From Nitrosomonas sp. (GTDB lineage: Bacteria; Pseudomonadota; Gammaproteobacteria; Burkholderiales; Nitrosomonadaceae), in NCBI RefSeq assembly GCF_020852615.1, contig NZ_JADZAJ010000010.1:1-51189 (forward strand): a stretch of 51,189 nt of DNA. Direction: 5' to 3'. Position 1 is the stretch's first letter; the number at the start of each line of letters is the position of its first letter. Below, piece after piece: positions 16,109 through 24,924 of this stretch. The position numbers and the translations under genes were made by a program. The notes below the pieces were generated by a model, which worked only from the letters and a program-made list of their open reading frames with translations, did no database searches and had not been told where the DNA came from.

Positions 16109-18862
16109 TTATTCCGGGCTGATGTTATGCCCGGTTGAGGCCGGGGCGATGCGGGTGTGCCGGATAATATATTTCTCCAGCTCAATTGTGTAGAACACGA
16201 TCAGTCCGGCGGCCAGGACTTTGCTCCATTCCAGCAGTGACAGATCAGTTGAGCCAAAGATGTGTTGCATGGCTGGAAGATGGGTGTAGGCAATCTGCAA
16301 CAGCATACAGGCAGCAATCGCCAGCAGGATAGAGCGGTTATCAGCCATTCCTCTGATCAGGGTGAGTGGAGCAAAAATATGGCGACTGTTGATCAGGTAG
16401 AACATTTCCGCCAGTACGATCGCGTTGACCGAGATCGTTCGCGCCGTGTCAATTGGTGTGCCGTTTTCCAGTTCCCATAGAAACAGGCCAAGCGTGATCA
16501 CCATCATCAGTACCGAAACCATGAGTACGCGCCAGATAAAAAACCCGGTCAGCAGTGCTTCGCCAGGCGGGCGAGGGCTGCGGCTCATGATATTGTGTTC
16601 TGCCGGCTCAAAAGCCAGCGCCAGCCCCAGCGCGCTGGTTGTCGCCATGTTAATCCACAGTATCTGAACGGGTGTAAGTGGCAAAGTGAGTTCAAACAGC
16701 ATGGCAGCAATGACCACCAGTGCTTCACCGCCGTTGGTTGGCAGGATAAACAGAATAAATTTTTTCAGATTATCGTAAATTGCCCGCCCTTCACGTACAG
16801 CATGGGCGATGGTGGCAAAATTATCGTCGGCCAGCACCATATCGGCTGCTTCCCGTGCAGCTTCTGTTCCTTTCAGGCCCATTGCCACCCCTACATCGGC
16901 ACGCTTGAGGGCGGGGGCATCATTTACTCCATCACCGGTCATTGCTACCACCTGATGGCTGGCCTGCAAAGCCTGAACCAGGCGCAGTTTATGTTCCGGA
17001 CTGGTACGGGCAAATATATCGACTTCCATAACAATTCCGCGCAGCGCTTCATCATCCATGGCTGCAATTTCTACACCGGTGAGTACGGATCTGTCTTTTC
17101 CGATTCCCAGTTGTGCTCCGATGGTTCGTGCGGTTTCTGCGTGATCTCCAGTAATCATTTTGACCTGGATGCCTGCCCGGTGGCATTCCGCTACCGCCTG
17201 AACGGCTTCTTTACGGGGTGGATCGATGATGCCAACCAGCGCAAGCAACGTGAAGCCGGTTTGCATGTCACTGATTTTCAGATTATTTCCCTGTGGAGCT
17301 GATCGTTTGCAAGCCAGTGCAAGCAGGCGTAATCCCTGAGCTGCCGTGGAATTTGCCTGCCGTTGCCAGTATTCGATATCGAGCGGTTGTTCGTCAGTCT
17401 GCTGCAACTGTGTGGTGCACATGGCCAGGATTCGTTCTGGTGCACCTTTGATAAAAATCCAGGGTTCATTTTCACTGTCAAGGTGATAAGTTGCCATAAA
17501 CGAATGCTGCGATTCAAACGGGATAACATCCCGTCGCGGCCAGGCAGTATTGGCGAGGTGACTGGAGAAACCGGTTTTTTCGCCCAGAACCAGCAGGGCA
17601 CCCTCGGTAGGATCGCCCTCCACATGCCACTGGCCATGTTCTTTCCGTAACCGGGCGTCATTGCACAGCACTGCGGCACGGATTGCCAGGCTGAGCGCCG
17701 GGTAACGGGCCGGATCAATCACTTGTCCGTTGCTGCTGAATTCGCCTGCCGGTGTATAGCCGGCGCCACTGACAGCAAACCGGTCATCAGCGGTGATCGC
17801 GCACTGCACCATCATCTCATTGCGTGTCAATGTTCCGGTTTTGTCAGAACAGATGATCGTGACTGATCCCAGTGCCTCCACTGCCGGCAATCGCCGGATG
17901 ATGGCCTTGTGCCGGGCCATGCGCTGCACACCCAGTGCCAGTATGACGGTCATGATGGCTGGCAGCTCTTCCGGAATCACCGAAGCAATCAGTGCCACTG
18001 TCATCATGAACATTTCCGCAGGGGCGTAGTTGCGCCATAAGACACCCAGCAGGAATGTGATAACAGATGCAATCAGTATGAAAACAGCCAGTCTGACGGC
18101 GAAACGGTCAATCTGGCGCAGCAGGGGAGTGGACAGGCGTTGCGTGTCTTCCAGCAGACGATTGATTTTGCCCAGCTCGGTTGTGCTGCCGGTTGTTACC
18201 ACAAAGCCGCTGGCCTGACCGGATACGACCAGTGTGCCGGAATACGCCATATTGAAACGATCCCCCAGTGGGGCATCGGGCAGGGTTGCTTCAACCTGTT
18301 TTTTGACCGGCAGGGATTCCCCGGTCAGTGCGGCTTCGTCAACCTGCAGTTCTTTGACCGAAGCCAGGCGTATGTCTGCCGGTACCCGGTCACCGGACAC
18401 AAGCAGAACCTGATCGCCGGGCACCAGCTCAGCTGCATCGACTTCATGGCGGATACCTTCGCGGATAACAGTTGCGTGAGGTGACAGCATGGCGCGGATT
18501 GAATCAAGTGCGGTTTCTGCCTTGCCTTCCTGAATGAAACCGATAATGGCGTTGATGATGACGGCTGCCAGCAGAACACCGGTATCCAGCCAGTGATCCA
18601 GGAAAGCCGTGATAACCGCTGCGGCAATCATGATGTACAGCAGGATATTGTGAAACTGCAGCAGCAGGCGCAGCAACGGTCCGCGGCGCTTTGGCGGAAT
18701 CAGACGGTTTGGCCCGTACCGGGTCAGGCGATTCCCGGCTTCGGCCGCCTGCAGGCCAGCCGGGCCGGTTTGCAGGATCTGTTGAGTTTCTGCCGGGGAC
18801 AATGCATGCCATTGTGTTTGTTGCAGGATTTCAGCATGCCCGGCCGCAGATGGAGGCGTCAT
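16109..18862 (-). CDS. Cation-transporting P-type ATPase (P2-like)
   Basis: This 917-residue ion pump of the inner membrane contains a cation-ATPase N-terminal domain (about residues 15-85), an actuator domain with TGES at 180-183, the phosphorylation motif SDKTGTLT with Asp 340, the nucleotide-binding KGAPE and the hinge TGDGVNDAP. Ten helices are expected, six of them after the P domain. The M4 ion-binding motif reads IPEELPAI (296-303) where Ca2+ and Na+/K+ pumps have PEGLP. The family resembles PacL-type calcium/magnesium pumps, but the ion cannot be assigned. No strong ribosome site precedes ATG 18862. Confidence 0.88.
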   Translation of the reverse strand: MTPPSAAGHAEILQQTQWHALSPAETQQILQTGPAGLQAAEAGNRLTRYGPNRLIPPKRRGPLLRLLLQFHNILLYIMIAAAVITAFLDHWLDTGVLLAAVIINAIIGFIQEGKAETALDSIRAMLSPHATVIREGIRHEVDAAELVPGDQVLLVSGDRVPADIRLASVKELQVDEAALTGESLPVKKQVEATLPDAPLGDRFNMAYSGTLVVSGQASGFVVTTGSTTELGKINRLLEDTQRLSTPLLRQIDRFAVRLAVFILIASVITFLLGVLWRNYAPAEMFMMTVALIASVIPEELPAIMTVILALGVQRMARHKAIIRRLPAVEALGSVTIICSDKTGTLTRNEMMVQCAITADDRFAVSGAGYTPAGEFSSNGQVIDPARYPALSLAIRAAVLCNDARLRKEHGQWHVEGDPTEGALLVLGEKTGFSSHLANTAWPRRDVIPFESQHSFMATYHLDSENEPWIFIKGAPERILAMCTTQLQQTDEQPLDIEYWQRQANSTAAQGLRLLALACKRSAPQGNNLKISDMQTGFTLLALVGIIDPPRKEAVQAVAECHRAGIQVKMITGDHAETARTIGAQLGIGKDRSVLTGVEIAAMDDEALRGIVMEVDIFARTSPEHKLRLVQALQASHQVVAMTGDGVNDAPALKRADVGVAMGLKGTEAAREAADMVLADDNFATIAHAVREGRAIYDNLKKFILFILPTNGGEALVVIAAMLFELTLPLTPVQILWINMATTSALGLALAFEPAEHNIMSRSPRPPGEALLTGFFIWRVLMVSVLMMVITLGLFLWELENGTPIDTARTISVNAIVLAEMFYLINSRHIFAPLTLIRGMADNRSILLAIAACMLLQIAYTHLPAMQHIFGSTDLSLLEWSKVLAAGLIVFYTIELEKYIIRHTRIAPASTGHNISPE

Positions 18863-19040
18863 GAATGCAAAAGGTGGATCAGCAGAAAGAACCAGTGTAC
18901 CTGATCAGGCAGACTGGCAGCATCCGGTTATCAGTATCCCGGCTATCAGTCATTACGCTGCTGAAAATCCAGTTGAGTTTTTTGCAGCGTCAGGTGAAGT
19001 TTTTTACGAAACCGTTTCGGAAGATGACCTGATCTACAGC
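18861..19040 (+). pseudogene. Relic of an MtfA-like (M90) peptidase C-terminus
   Basis: An open frame between the ATPase and the alcohol dehydrogenase contains HYAAENPVEFFAASGEVFYE (18951-19010). This closely resembles the C-terminal block of MtfA/M90 metallopeptidases (family pattern YAATNPAEFFAVxSExFFE). The zinc-binding HEFAH part is absent, and the frame then runs antisense into the dehydrogenase gene. It is best read as the remnant of a deleted gene. ATG 18861 overlaps the ATPase start on the other strand and is not a meaningful start. Confidence 0.55.
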
Positions 19041-20218
19041 CTTTCCAGCAGAATCTGCCGAATTTCATCATCACTGAGCCTGATCGGATTGGTTTTCATA
19101 CTGCTGCCCCGGCAGTGAGCAATGATTTTATCGAGATGAGCGGATTGCAGTCCGTAATGCGACAGTCGGGGCAGGGCGAGTGCATCAGTCCACTGTGCCA
19201 GCAGATCAGTCAGAGCATTGAAGGCTGTTTCCGGGTTGTTGAAACGGGTTCCGCACAAAATGTCAGCAGCGTGCTGATATTTTGCCAGTGCCGGATTGCC
19301 CGGTTCGCGTGCCTGCATACTGCCAATATTGATTCGGGTGGCGGTGGCCACCAGTGTGCCGCAAACCGTGCCATGCGGAATCGGATAGAAAGCGCCGAGT
19401 GGAGATGCCAGACCGTGCACTGAACCCAGGCCTGTCTGCGCCAGTGTGATACCGGAAAGCAGGGCGGCGTAAGCCATTTTTTCCCGGTGCTGTGCCAGCT
19501 TCCCCTGCTGGTGATACAGCGGGATGAGGGCACTGCGCACAGCCTGCAGTCCGCTGACAGCCAGTGCGTCCGTGAAGGGATTGGCTTTGATGGAAACATA
19601 AGATTCCAGCAGTTGTGTCAGCGCATCCATCCCGTTGGCAGCGATAATGCCCGGTGGACAGCCGGTCAGTAAATCCGGGTCAATAATTGCATATTCAGCT
19701 ACCAGCCTGTCGTGACGGAAGGATTTCTTGAAGCCGTTTTCACCTTGTACGCTGAGCACAGCGTTTTTGGTGGCTTCACTACCTGTGCCGGCCGTCGTCG
19801 GTACGGCGATGAATGGTACAGCAGGGCCATGGTAGGGCAATTCCGGGCCGACCCCTTCCAGGTAATCCATCACTGAGCGTTGCACCTGCAGCAACCCGGC
19901 TATCGCTTTGGCGGCATCAAGTGCACTCCCGCCACCGATGCCGATGACCGCAGCAAAATCAGCGCGGGCGTAAATTCTGACGAGTCTGTCAATCAGCGCG
20001 GGAGAGGGTTCTTCCGCAATGGTGGCGTGTTGCCAGGTGATTTTGCGCTGTTTGAACTGATCGGTCAGAAACGGCCAGTACGTGGTATCAGTAAAGGAGC
20101 GTGCACCGGTTACCAGCAAAATATGGCGGCCGTAATTTTCAATAATAGCCGGCAGCTTGCCCAGAACACCGGCACCCAATTCAATACGCGGCAGCCGGGC
20201 GATGGAAAATGGTGTCAT
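19034..20218 (-). CDS. Iron-containing alcohol dehydrogenase
   Basis: This 394-residue group III NAD(P)-dependent alcohol dehydrogenase has a Rossmann-like N-terminal domain with GIGGGSALDAAKAIA (about 94-108) and PTTAGTGSEAT, and an all-helical C-terminal domain. That domain holds the metal ligands: Asp of NGMDALTQLLE and the histidines of GSVHGLASPLG and IPHGTVCG. The substrate is not evident; lactaldehyde, butanol, glycol and maleylacetate reductases share this fold. Its ATG overlaps the stop of the ABM-domain gene by one base (TGATG), so the two are translationally coupled and may act on the same small carbonyl compound. Confidence 0.88.
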   Translation of the reverse strand: MTPFSIARLPRIELGAGVLGKLPAIIENYGRHILLVTGARSFTDTTYWPFLTDQFKQRKITWQHATIAEEPSPALIDRLVRIYARADFAAVIGIGGGSALDAAKAIAGLLQVQRSVMDYLEGVGPELPYHGPAVPFIAVPTTAGTGSEATKNAVLSVQGENGFKKSFRHDRLVAEYAIIDPDLLTGCPPGIIAANGMDALTQLLESYVSIKANPFTDALAVSGLQAVRSALIPLYHQQGKLAQHREKMAYAALLSGITLAQTGLGSVHGLASPLGAFYPIPHGTVCGTLVATATRINIGSMQAREPGNPALAKYQHAADILCGTRFNNPETAFNALTDLLAQWTDALALPRLSHYGLQSAHLDKIIAHCRGSSMKTNPIRLSDDEIRQILLERL

Positions 20219-20520
20219 CAGCTACTTGCCACTGGATATAGACCTTCATATACAACACCTTTGCGTGGTGCTGTCATCCAGTCTGCGACGGTATCGCGCC
20301 ACATCAGGTAGTGGGCAGTTTTTTTGTGCGCTGCTGCATCCGCTCCGGTTTTATATGCTTCATAAAATACGAACTGAGTGGGGTCATCGACAGACTGCAG
20401 AATATCAAAACGGAGATTGCCCGGCTCGCGAATCGAACTTTCATGGTTTTTACGGGAAGCTTCCCTGAACATGGCTATCTTGTCTGCCTGGACGGATACA
20501 TGAACAATGGTGATATACAT
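20218..20520 (-). CDS. Antibiotic-biosynthesis-monooxygenase (ABM) domain protein
   Basis: This 100-residue protein is a single ferredoxin-like ABM domain, starting MYITIVHVSVQADKIAMF and with the FVFYEAY strand near residues 50-57. Relatives include LsrG, YgiN and small quinone or heme monooxygenases, which usually act as dimers. The target here is unknown. It lies 62 bases after dcd and overlaps the iron-dependent dehydrogenase by one base, suggesting a shared small metabolic or detoxification task. Confidence 0.8.
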   Translation of the reverse strand: MYITIVHVSVQADKIAMFREASRKNHESSIREPGNLRFDILQSVDDPTQFVFYEAYKTGADAAAHKKTAHYLMWRDTVADWMTAPRKGVVYEGLYPVASS

Positions 20521-20582
20521 GGTGTGGATGACAAAAAATCCGATTGCTTCGGCTGTTCCGGCTGCTCTGATATTGCCCGGGT

Positions 20583-21149
20583 TTATATTTTCGGCAGGGT
20601 TACGCCCTGCTGAAACTGATATTTTCCCTTGCGGTCCCTGTAGGAAGTTTCACACACTTCAGCTGCTTCAAAGAAGATGACCTGCGCCACGCCTTCATTG
20701 GCGTAAATTTTGGCGGGCAGCGGGGTGGTATTGGAAAATTCCAGAGTGACGTATCCTTCCCATTCCGGCTCGAATGGTGTGACGTTGACGATAATGCCGC
20801 AACGGGCATAGGTGGACTTTCCCAGGCAGATCGTCAGTATGTTGCGCGGGATGCGGAAATACTCAACCGTACGTGCCAGCGCGAAAGAATTGGGCGGGAT
20901 GATGCAGACGTCACCTTTGACATCGACAAACGAGTTGGAATCAAAGTGTTTCGGGTCAACAATGGTTGAGTTCAGGTTGGTGAACAGCTTGAATTCGTCT
21001 GAGCAGCGAATATCGTAGCCATAGCTGGAAGTGCCATAGGAAACGATACTCTTGCCATTTGTCTCCTTGATCTGGTTGGGCTCGAACGGCTCGATCATGT
21101 TGTATTCGGCCGCCATTCGGCGAATCCATTTATCTGATTTGATTGACAT
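20583..21149 (-). CDS. dcd: dCTP deaminase
   Basis: Dcd deaminates dCTP to dUTP, supplying dUMP for thymidylate synthesis. The 188-residue length and the start [13 protein letters not shown] are typical. The signature [19 protein letters not shown] and the catalytic glutamate of [10 protein letters not shown] (about residue 138) are present, as is the C-terminal nucleotide-binding region ending LPKI. It begins eight bases after apbC and is very likely in one transcript with it. Confidence 0.96.
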   Translation of the reverse strand: MSIKSDKWIRRMAAEYNMIEPFEPNQIKETNGKSIVSYGTSSYGYDIRCSDEFKLFTNLNSTIVDPKHFDSNSFVDVKGDVCIIPPNSFALARTVEYFRIPRNILTICLGKSTYARCGIIVNVTPFEPEWEGYVTLEFSNTTPLPAKIYANEGVAQVIFFEAAEVCETSYRDRKGKYQFQQGVTLPKI

Positions 21150-21157
21150 GCGCTGCC

Positions 21158-22243
21158 CTAATCGTCTTCCATGATGATCTGTGTAAACACATCCGAATAG
21201 TCACGTGCCATATCGGAGATTCTGGCAGCCGCCCGGCGCGCAATGGTGCGGTAAATATCGGCGATCTGTCCATCCGGTTCAGCTACCACGCTGGGTTTAC
21301 CGGCGTCGGTATGTTCACGGATGCGAATATCGAGCGGTAACGCGCCCAGCAATTCGACGTTGTAGTCGCGGCACATTTTCTCCCCGCCGCCGGTCCCGAA
21401 AATGGGTTCGGTATGGCCGCATTTTGAGCAGGTGTGCAGACTCATGTTTTCCACAATGCCCAGAATGGGAATGCCGACTTTTTCAAACATCTTCAGCCCC
21501 TTGCGGGCATCCAGCAGTGCAATATCCTGTGGAGTGGTGACGATGATTGCGCCGGTGACCGGGATTTTCTGGGCGAGTGTCAGCTGAATATCACCCGTAC
21601 CGGGTGGCAGATCAATGACCAGGTAATCCACATCATTCCAGCGGGTATCATTCAGCAGTTGCTGCAGGGCTTGTGTGACCATCGGGCCGCGCCAGACCAT
21701 CGGGGTTTCCACATCAATCAGCAGTCCGATCGACATCATCTGAATACCGTGTGCCATCTTTGGCTCAATGGTTTTGCCGTCCGGCGAATGCGGCTGGCCA
21801 CTGACACCGAGCATTTGCGGTTGAGAAGGGCCATAAATATCTGCATCCAGCAATCCCACAGTGGCGCCTTCAGCGGCGAGTGCCAGTGCCAGATTGGCTG
21901 CAGTTGAGGATTTACCCACCCCTCCCTTGCCGGAAGCCACGGCAATAACGTTCTTGACGCCGGGAATCAGCTTGAGTTTGCGCTGTGCACTATGCGCGAT
22001 GATGTTGCTGGCTACGCTGACTGTTACCGATCCAATATCCGGTACGGCACGCAATGCCTGTTCGATCTGCTGACGGATATGGTCTATTACACTTTTTGCC
22101 GGGTAACCCAGTTCGATTGCTACGGTTACATTATTTTGGCTGATCTGTATGTTGCTGACCGATTTACTGGTGACGTAGTCTTTACCCGTTGTGGGATCTG
22201 TGATTTGTGCGAGTGCAGTTTCAATCTGCTGTTGTGTGACCAT
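21158..22243 (-). CDS. apbC: Iron-sulfur cluster carrier ATPase ApbC/Mrp
   Basis: ApbC is a P-loop ATPase that carries and transfers [4Fe-4S] clusters in the cytoplasm. The 361-residue protein has an N-terminal DUF59/MIP18-like domain (about 1-85), the deviant Walker [12 protein letters not shown] near residue 100, and the cluster-binding CxxC in HTCSKCG. ATG 22243 is supported by AGGAGAA just upstream; the frame is open further but enters the metG promoter region. It is divergent from metG across 103 bases and heads the apbC-dcd-ABM-dehydrogenase run. Confidence 0.94.
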   Translation of the reverse strand: MVTQQQIETALAQITDPTTGKDYVTSKSVSNIQISQNNVTVAIELGYPAKSVIDHIRQQIEQALRAVPDIGSVTVSVASNIIAHSAQRKLKLIPGVKNVIAVASGKGGVGKSSTAANLALALAAEGATVGLLDADIYGPSQPQMLGVSGQPHSPDGKTIEPKMAHGIQMMSIGLLIDVETPMVWRGPMVTQALQQLLNDTRWNDVDYLVIDLPPGTGDIQLTLAQKIPVTGAIIVTTPQDIALLDARKGLKMFEKVGIPILGIVENMSLHTCSKCGHTEPIFGTGGGEKMCRDYNVELLGALPLDIRIREHTDAGKPSVVAEPDGQIADIYRTIARRAAARISDMARDYSDVFTQIIMEDD

Positions 22244-22346
22244 TGAGAGCGTTCTCCTGCCATCAAAACCGTTGATGTTAGCAAATATCGCGCCGGCTGG
22301 TTTGCTACAATCTTTTTTTTCCCTGTTTGAAACCAACTGATAACTG

Positions 22347-24470
22347 ATGACTACGCGCACGATTCTGGTAACTTCCGCGCTGCCTTACGCCAATGGCAGC
22401 ATCCATCTGGGGCATCTGGTCGAGTATATCCAGACCGATATCTGGGTACGTTTCCAGAAAATGCAGGGACACTCTGTTTATTATGTCTGCGCGGATGATA
22501 CGCATGGCACGCCCATTATGTTGCGTGCCGAGAAGGAGGGGATTTCGCCGGAAATACTGATTGCGCGTGTACATACCGAGCATCTGCGTGACTTTACCGG
22601 TTTTCATATCACATTTGATCAGTACTACAGTACGCATTCCGAGGAAACACGCTATTACGCTGAAACAATTTACAAAAGGCTGAAAGCGGCCGGGCTGATT
22701 GCCGTGCGGGCAATCGAACAGCTTTATGATCCGGTCAGAAACCTGTTTCTGCCGGATCGTTTTGTCAAAGGTGAGTGCCCCAAATGTGGTGCGGCTGACC
22801 AGTACGGTGATTCCTGTGAAGTGTGCGGAGCCGCATACACACCAACCGATCTGAAAAATCCCTATTCTGCTGTTTCCGGTGCAACACCCGTCAGGAAAGC
22901 TTCCGAGCATTTTTTCTTCAAACTGTCGGATGCACGTTGCGCGGATTTTTTACGTCGCTGGACACGTGAAGGCAATCACCTGCAGGCGGAAGCGGCCAAC
23001 AAAATGGCGGAATGGCTGGGCGAAGCGGGGGAGAACAAGCTCTCTGACTGGGATATTTCGCGCGATGCCCCTTATTTCGGTTTCGAGATTCCCGGTGAGA
23101 CAGGCAAGTATTTTTACGTCTGGCTGGATGCACCTATCGGCTACATGGGCAGTTTCAGAAAACTCTGCACTGACAAAGGAATTGATTTTGATACCTACTG
23201 GAAGAAAGATTCCATAACGGAGCTTTATCATTTCATCGGCAAGGATATTCTGTATTTTCATGCACTTTTCTGGCCGGCGATGCTGGAAAATGCGGATTAT
23301 CGAACTCCGACACAGATTTTTGCTCATGGTTTTCTGACCGTGAATGGTGAAAAGATGAGTAAGTCACGCGGCACGTTCATTACCGCGGAGAGTTATCTGC
23401 AGCAGGGATTAAACCCGGAATGGCTGCGTTACTATTACGCGGCCAAGCTGAATGGCAGCATGGAGGATATTGACCTTAACCTGGATGATTTTGTCGCACG
23501 TGTCAATTCCGATCTGGTGGGCAAATACATCAACATTGCCAGCCGGTGTGCGGGGTTCATCAGCAAACGGTTTGAAGGAAAACTGGTGAGCGGTGACGAT
23601 TACCGTCTGCTGCAGCAAATGGTGGATGAACATTTTTCCGGCTGGCAGCCGGGGGGGATTGAAGCCGCTTATGAAGCACGTGATTTTTCTGCAGCAGTGC
23701 GCCTTATCATGCGGCGGGCCGATGAAGTGAATGAACTTATTCACGCGCTTGCTCCCTGGGAAATTGCTAAAGATACCGTGCGCGAACGAGAACTGCACCG
23801 TGCCTGCAGCCTGGGGATCCAGATGTTTTATCTGCTTTCCTGCTACCTGAAACCGATTTTGCCGCACACCACCAGACAGGTTGAAGGTTTTCTCAATCTG
23901 GGCGAGCCGGGCTGGCAGAAACAGCAGGCCGGGCAACCCTTATCCAGCGTATTGCTGCCGCCCGGTCATGCAATCAATCCTTATCAGCATCTTATGACCC
24001 GTATTGATCCCGGGCAGATTACCGCACTGGTTACCGCCAACCAGAAAACCATGCAGCAAACCGTGCAATCGACCGTGAACACAGACGCACACTCCCGGCA
24101 ACGCCATGGCGAAGCACAACAGTCTGCCGTAACTCCGATCGCAGACACGGTTTCAATCGAGGATTTCAGCAAAGTAGATTTGCGTATTGCCCGTATTCTC
24201 GATGCACAACATGTCCCCGGTGCGGACAAACTGCTGCAGCTGACGCTGGATATCGGTTCTGAACAGCGTACTGTCTTTGCCGGCATCAAGTCTGCTTATG
24301 ACCCGGAACAGCTTAAAGGACGGCTGACGGTAATGGTTGCCAACCTTGCTCCGCGCAAAATGAAATTTGGACTTTCGGAAGGAATGGTGCTGGCAGCAGG
24401 TGGCGAAGCCGGTGGACCTTTTCTGCTTGCTCCGGACAGCGGTGCACAACCGGGGATGCGGGTGAAGTAA
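22347..24470 (+). CDS. metG: Methionyl-tRNA synthetase
   Basis: MetG charges tRNA-Met. The 707-residue protein is the long form. It has a class I catalytic core with the HIGH-type motif [10 protein letters not shown] (about 16-25), a zinc knuckle CPKC...CEVC (about 145-161) and KMSKSRG. An anticodon-binding helical domain follows, then a C-terminal EMAP/OB-fold tRNA-binding domain (about 605-707) used for dimerisation. The insert between the last two domains is Gln/Ser-rich and loosely conserved. It is probably a single-gene transcript ending at the hairpins just downstream. Confidence 0.97.
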   Translation: MTTRTILVTSALPYANGSIHLGHLVEYIQTDIWVRFQKMQGHSVYYVCADDTHGTPIMLRAEKEGISPEILIARVHTEHLRDFTGFHITFDQYYSTHSEETRYYAETIYKRLKAAGLIAVRAIEQLYDPVRNLFLPDRFVKGECPKCGAADQYGDSCEVCGAAYTPTDLKNPYSAVSGATPVRKASEHFFFKLSDARCADFLRRWTREGNHLQAEAANKMAEWLGEAGENKLSDWDISRDAPYFGFEIPGETGKYFYVWLDAPIGYMGSFRKLCTDKGIDFDTYWKKDSITELYHFIGKDILYFHALFWPAMLENADYRTPTQIFAHGFLTVNGEKMSKSRGTFITAESYLQQGLNPEWLRYYYAAKLNGSMEDIDLNLDDFVARVNSDLVGKYINIASRCAGFISKRFEGKLVSGDDYRLLQQMVDEHFSGWQPGGIEAAYEARDFSAAVRLIMRRADEVNELIHALAPWEIAKDTVRERELHRACSLGIQMFYLLSCYLKPILPHTTRQVEGFLNLGEPGWQKQQAGQPLSSVLLPPGHAINPYQHLMTRIDPGQITALVTANQKTMQQTVQSTVNTDAHSRQRHGEAQQSAVTPIADTVSIEDFSKVDLRIARILDAQHVPGADKLLQLTLDIGSEQRTVFAGIKSAYDPEQLKGRLTVMVANLAPRKMKFGLSEGMVLAAGGEAGGPFLLAPDSGAQPGMRVK

Positions 24471-24563
24471 ATTTTCCTGAAAAATACCAGCCGGCTGAGA
24501 GGCAGGGCTATTCGAGTTTAGCCATGGTTAATGATGTGCCGGTTATTGGCCGGCATAATCATG

Positions 24564-24592
24564 AAGACCGCAGTCTTGCGCGGTCTTTCTGC
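24564..24592 (+). terminator. Probable metG terminator
   Basis: AAGACCGC (24564-24571) pairs perfectly with GCGGTCTT (24580-24587) around an eight-base loop, followed by a short T-rich TCT. A smaller hairpin (TGCCGG/CCGGCA, 24537-24555) precedes it. The T tract is short, so termination may be partial. Confidence 0.5.
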
Positions 24593-24831
24593 ACAATCTT
24601 TTCTGCGTAATTTTCCCGTTGAACAGCGAATACCTGGAAGAACCGGATTATCAAACCGGGTAATTTCATCTTTGAATTCCACCGCCCCTGACAAGATCCG
24701 AATGCCGGATCACACCTGAACTGCTGCAGCTTCTCTGGTCAGAGCCGGCATACGTGCAGTAAGTCAAAAATCACGAAAAGATCATAATCCACAGGATTCC
24801 CGTGAAATTTGCGGGTTAATCCATTTAATCA

Positions 24832-24848
24832 TGCGACAATTTGTCACA
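24832..24848. promoter_or_regulatory. 17-base operator-like dyad upstream of TonB receptor
   Basis: TGCGACAA T TTGTCACA is symmetric in seven of eight positions per arm around a central T. It lies 76 bases before the receptor ATG, a usual place for a repressor or activator site. It is not an obvious Fur box. The binding protein is unknown. Confidence 0.4.
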
Positions 24849-24924
24849 TTGACGCCCCTCGGGCCTGCACGGCATCCTTATTCGTATCAGTCAGCGTTTT
24901 AACAGGAATAAGGGAGGAAATTTT

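Larger units (their letters stand above)
24471..24924. other. Intergenic region between metG and TonB receptor
   Basis: These 454 bases hold two consecutive hairpins near the metG end (24537-24555 and 24564-24587) and a 17-base dyad at 24832-24848 about 75 bases before the receptor start. The short ORFs lack support. Despite a GGCTGAGAGG string near 24492, no thiamine or other known riboswitch could be assembled. Confidence 0.5.

Noticed and set aside
16595..17302. 235-codon plus-strand ORF
   Set aside because: It is antisense to the P-type ATPase over conserved catalytic regions.
24486..24530. Thiamine riboswitch suggested by GGCTGAGAGG after metG
   Set aside because: The partner segments of the TPP aptamer (the CTGATCTGGATAATGCC-type block) are absent and the next gene is a TonB receptor 400 bases away.
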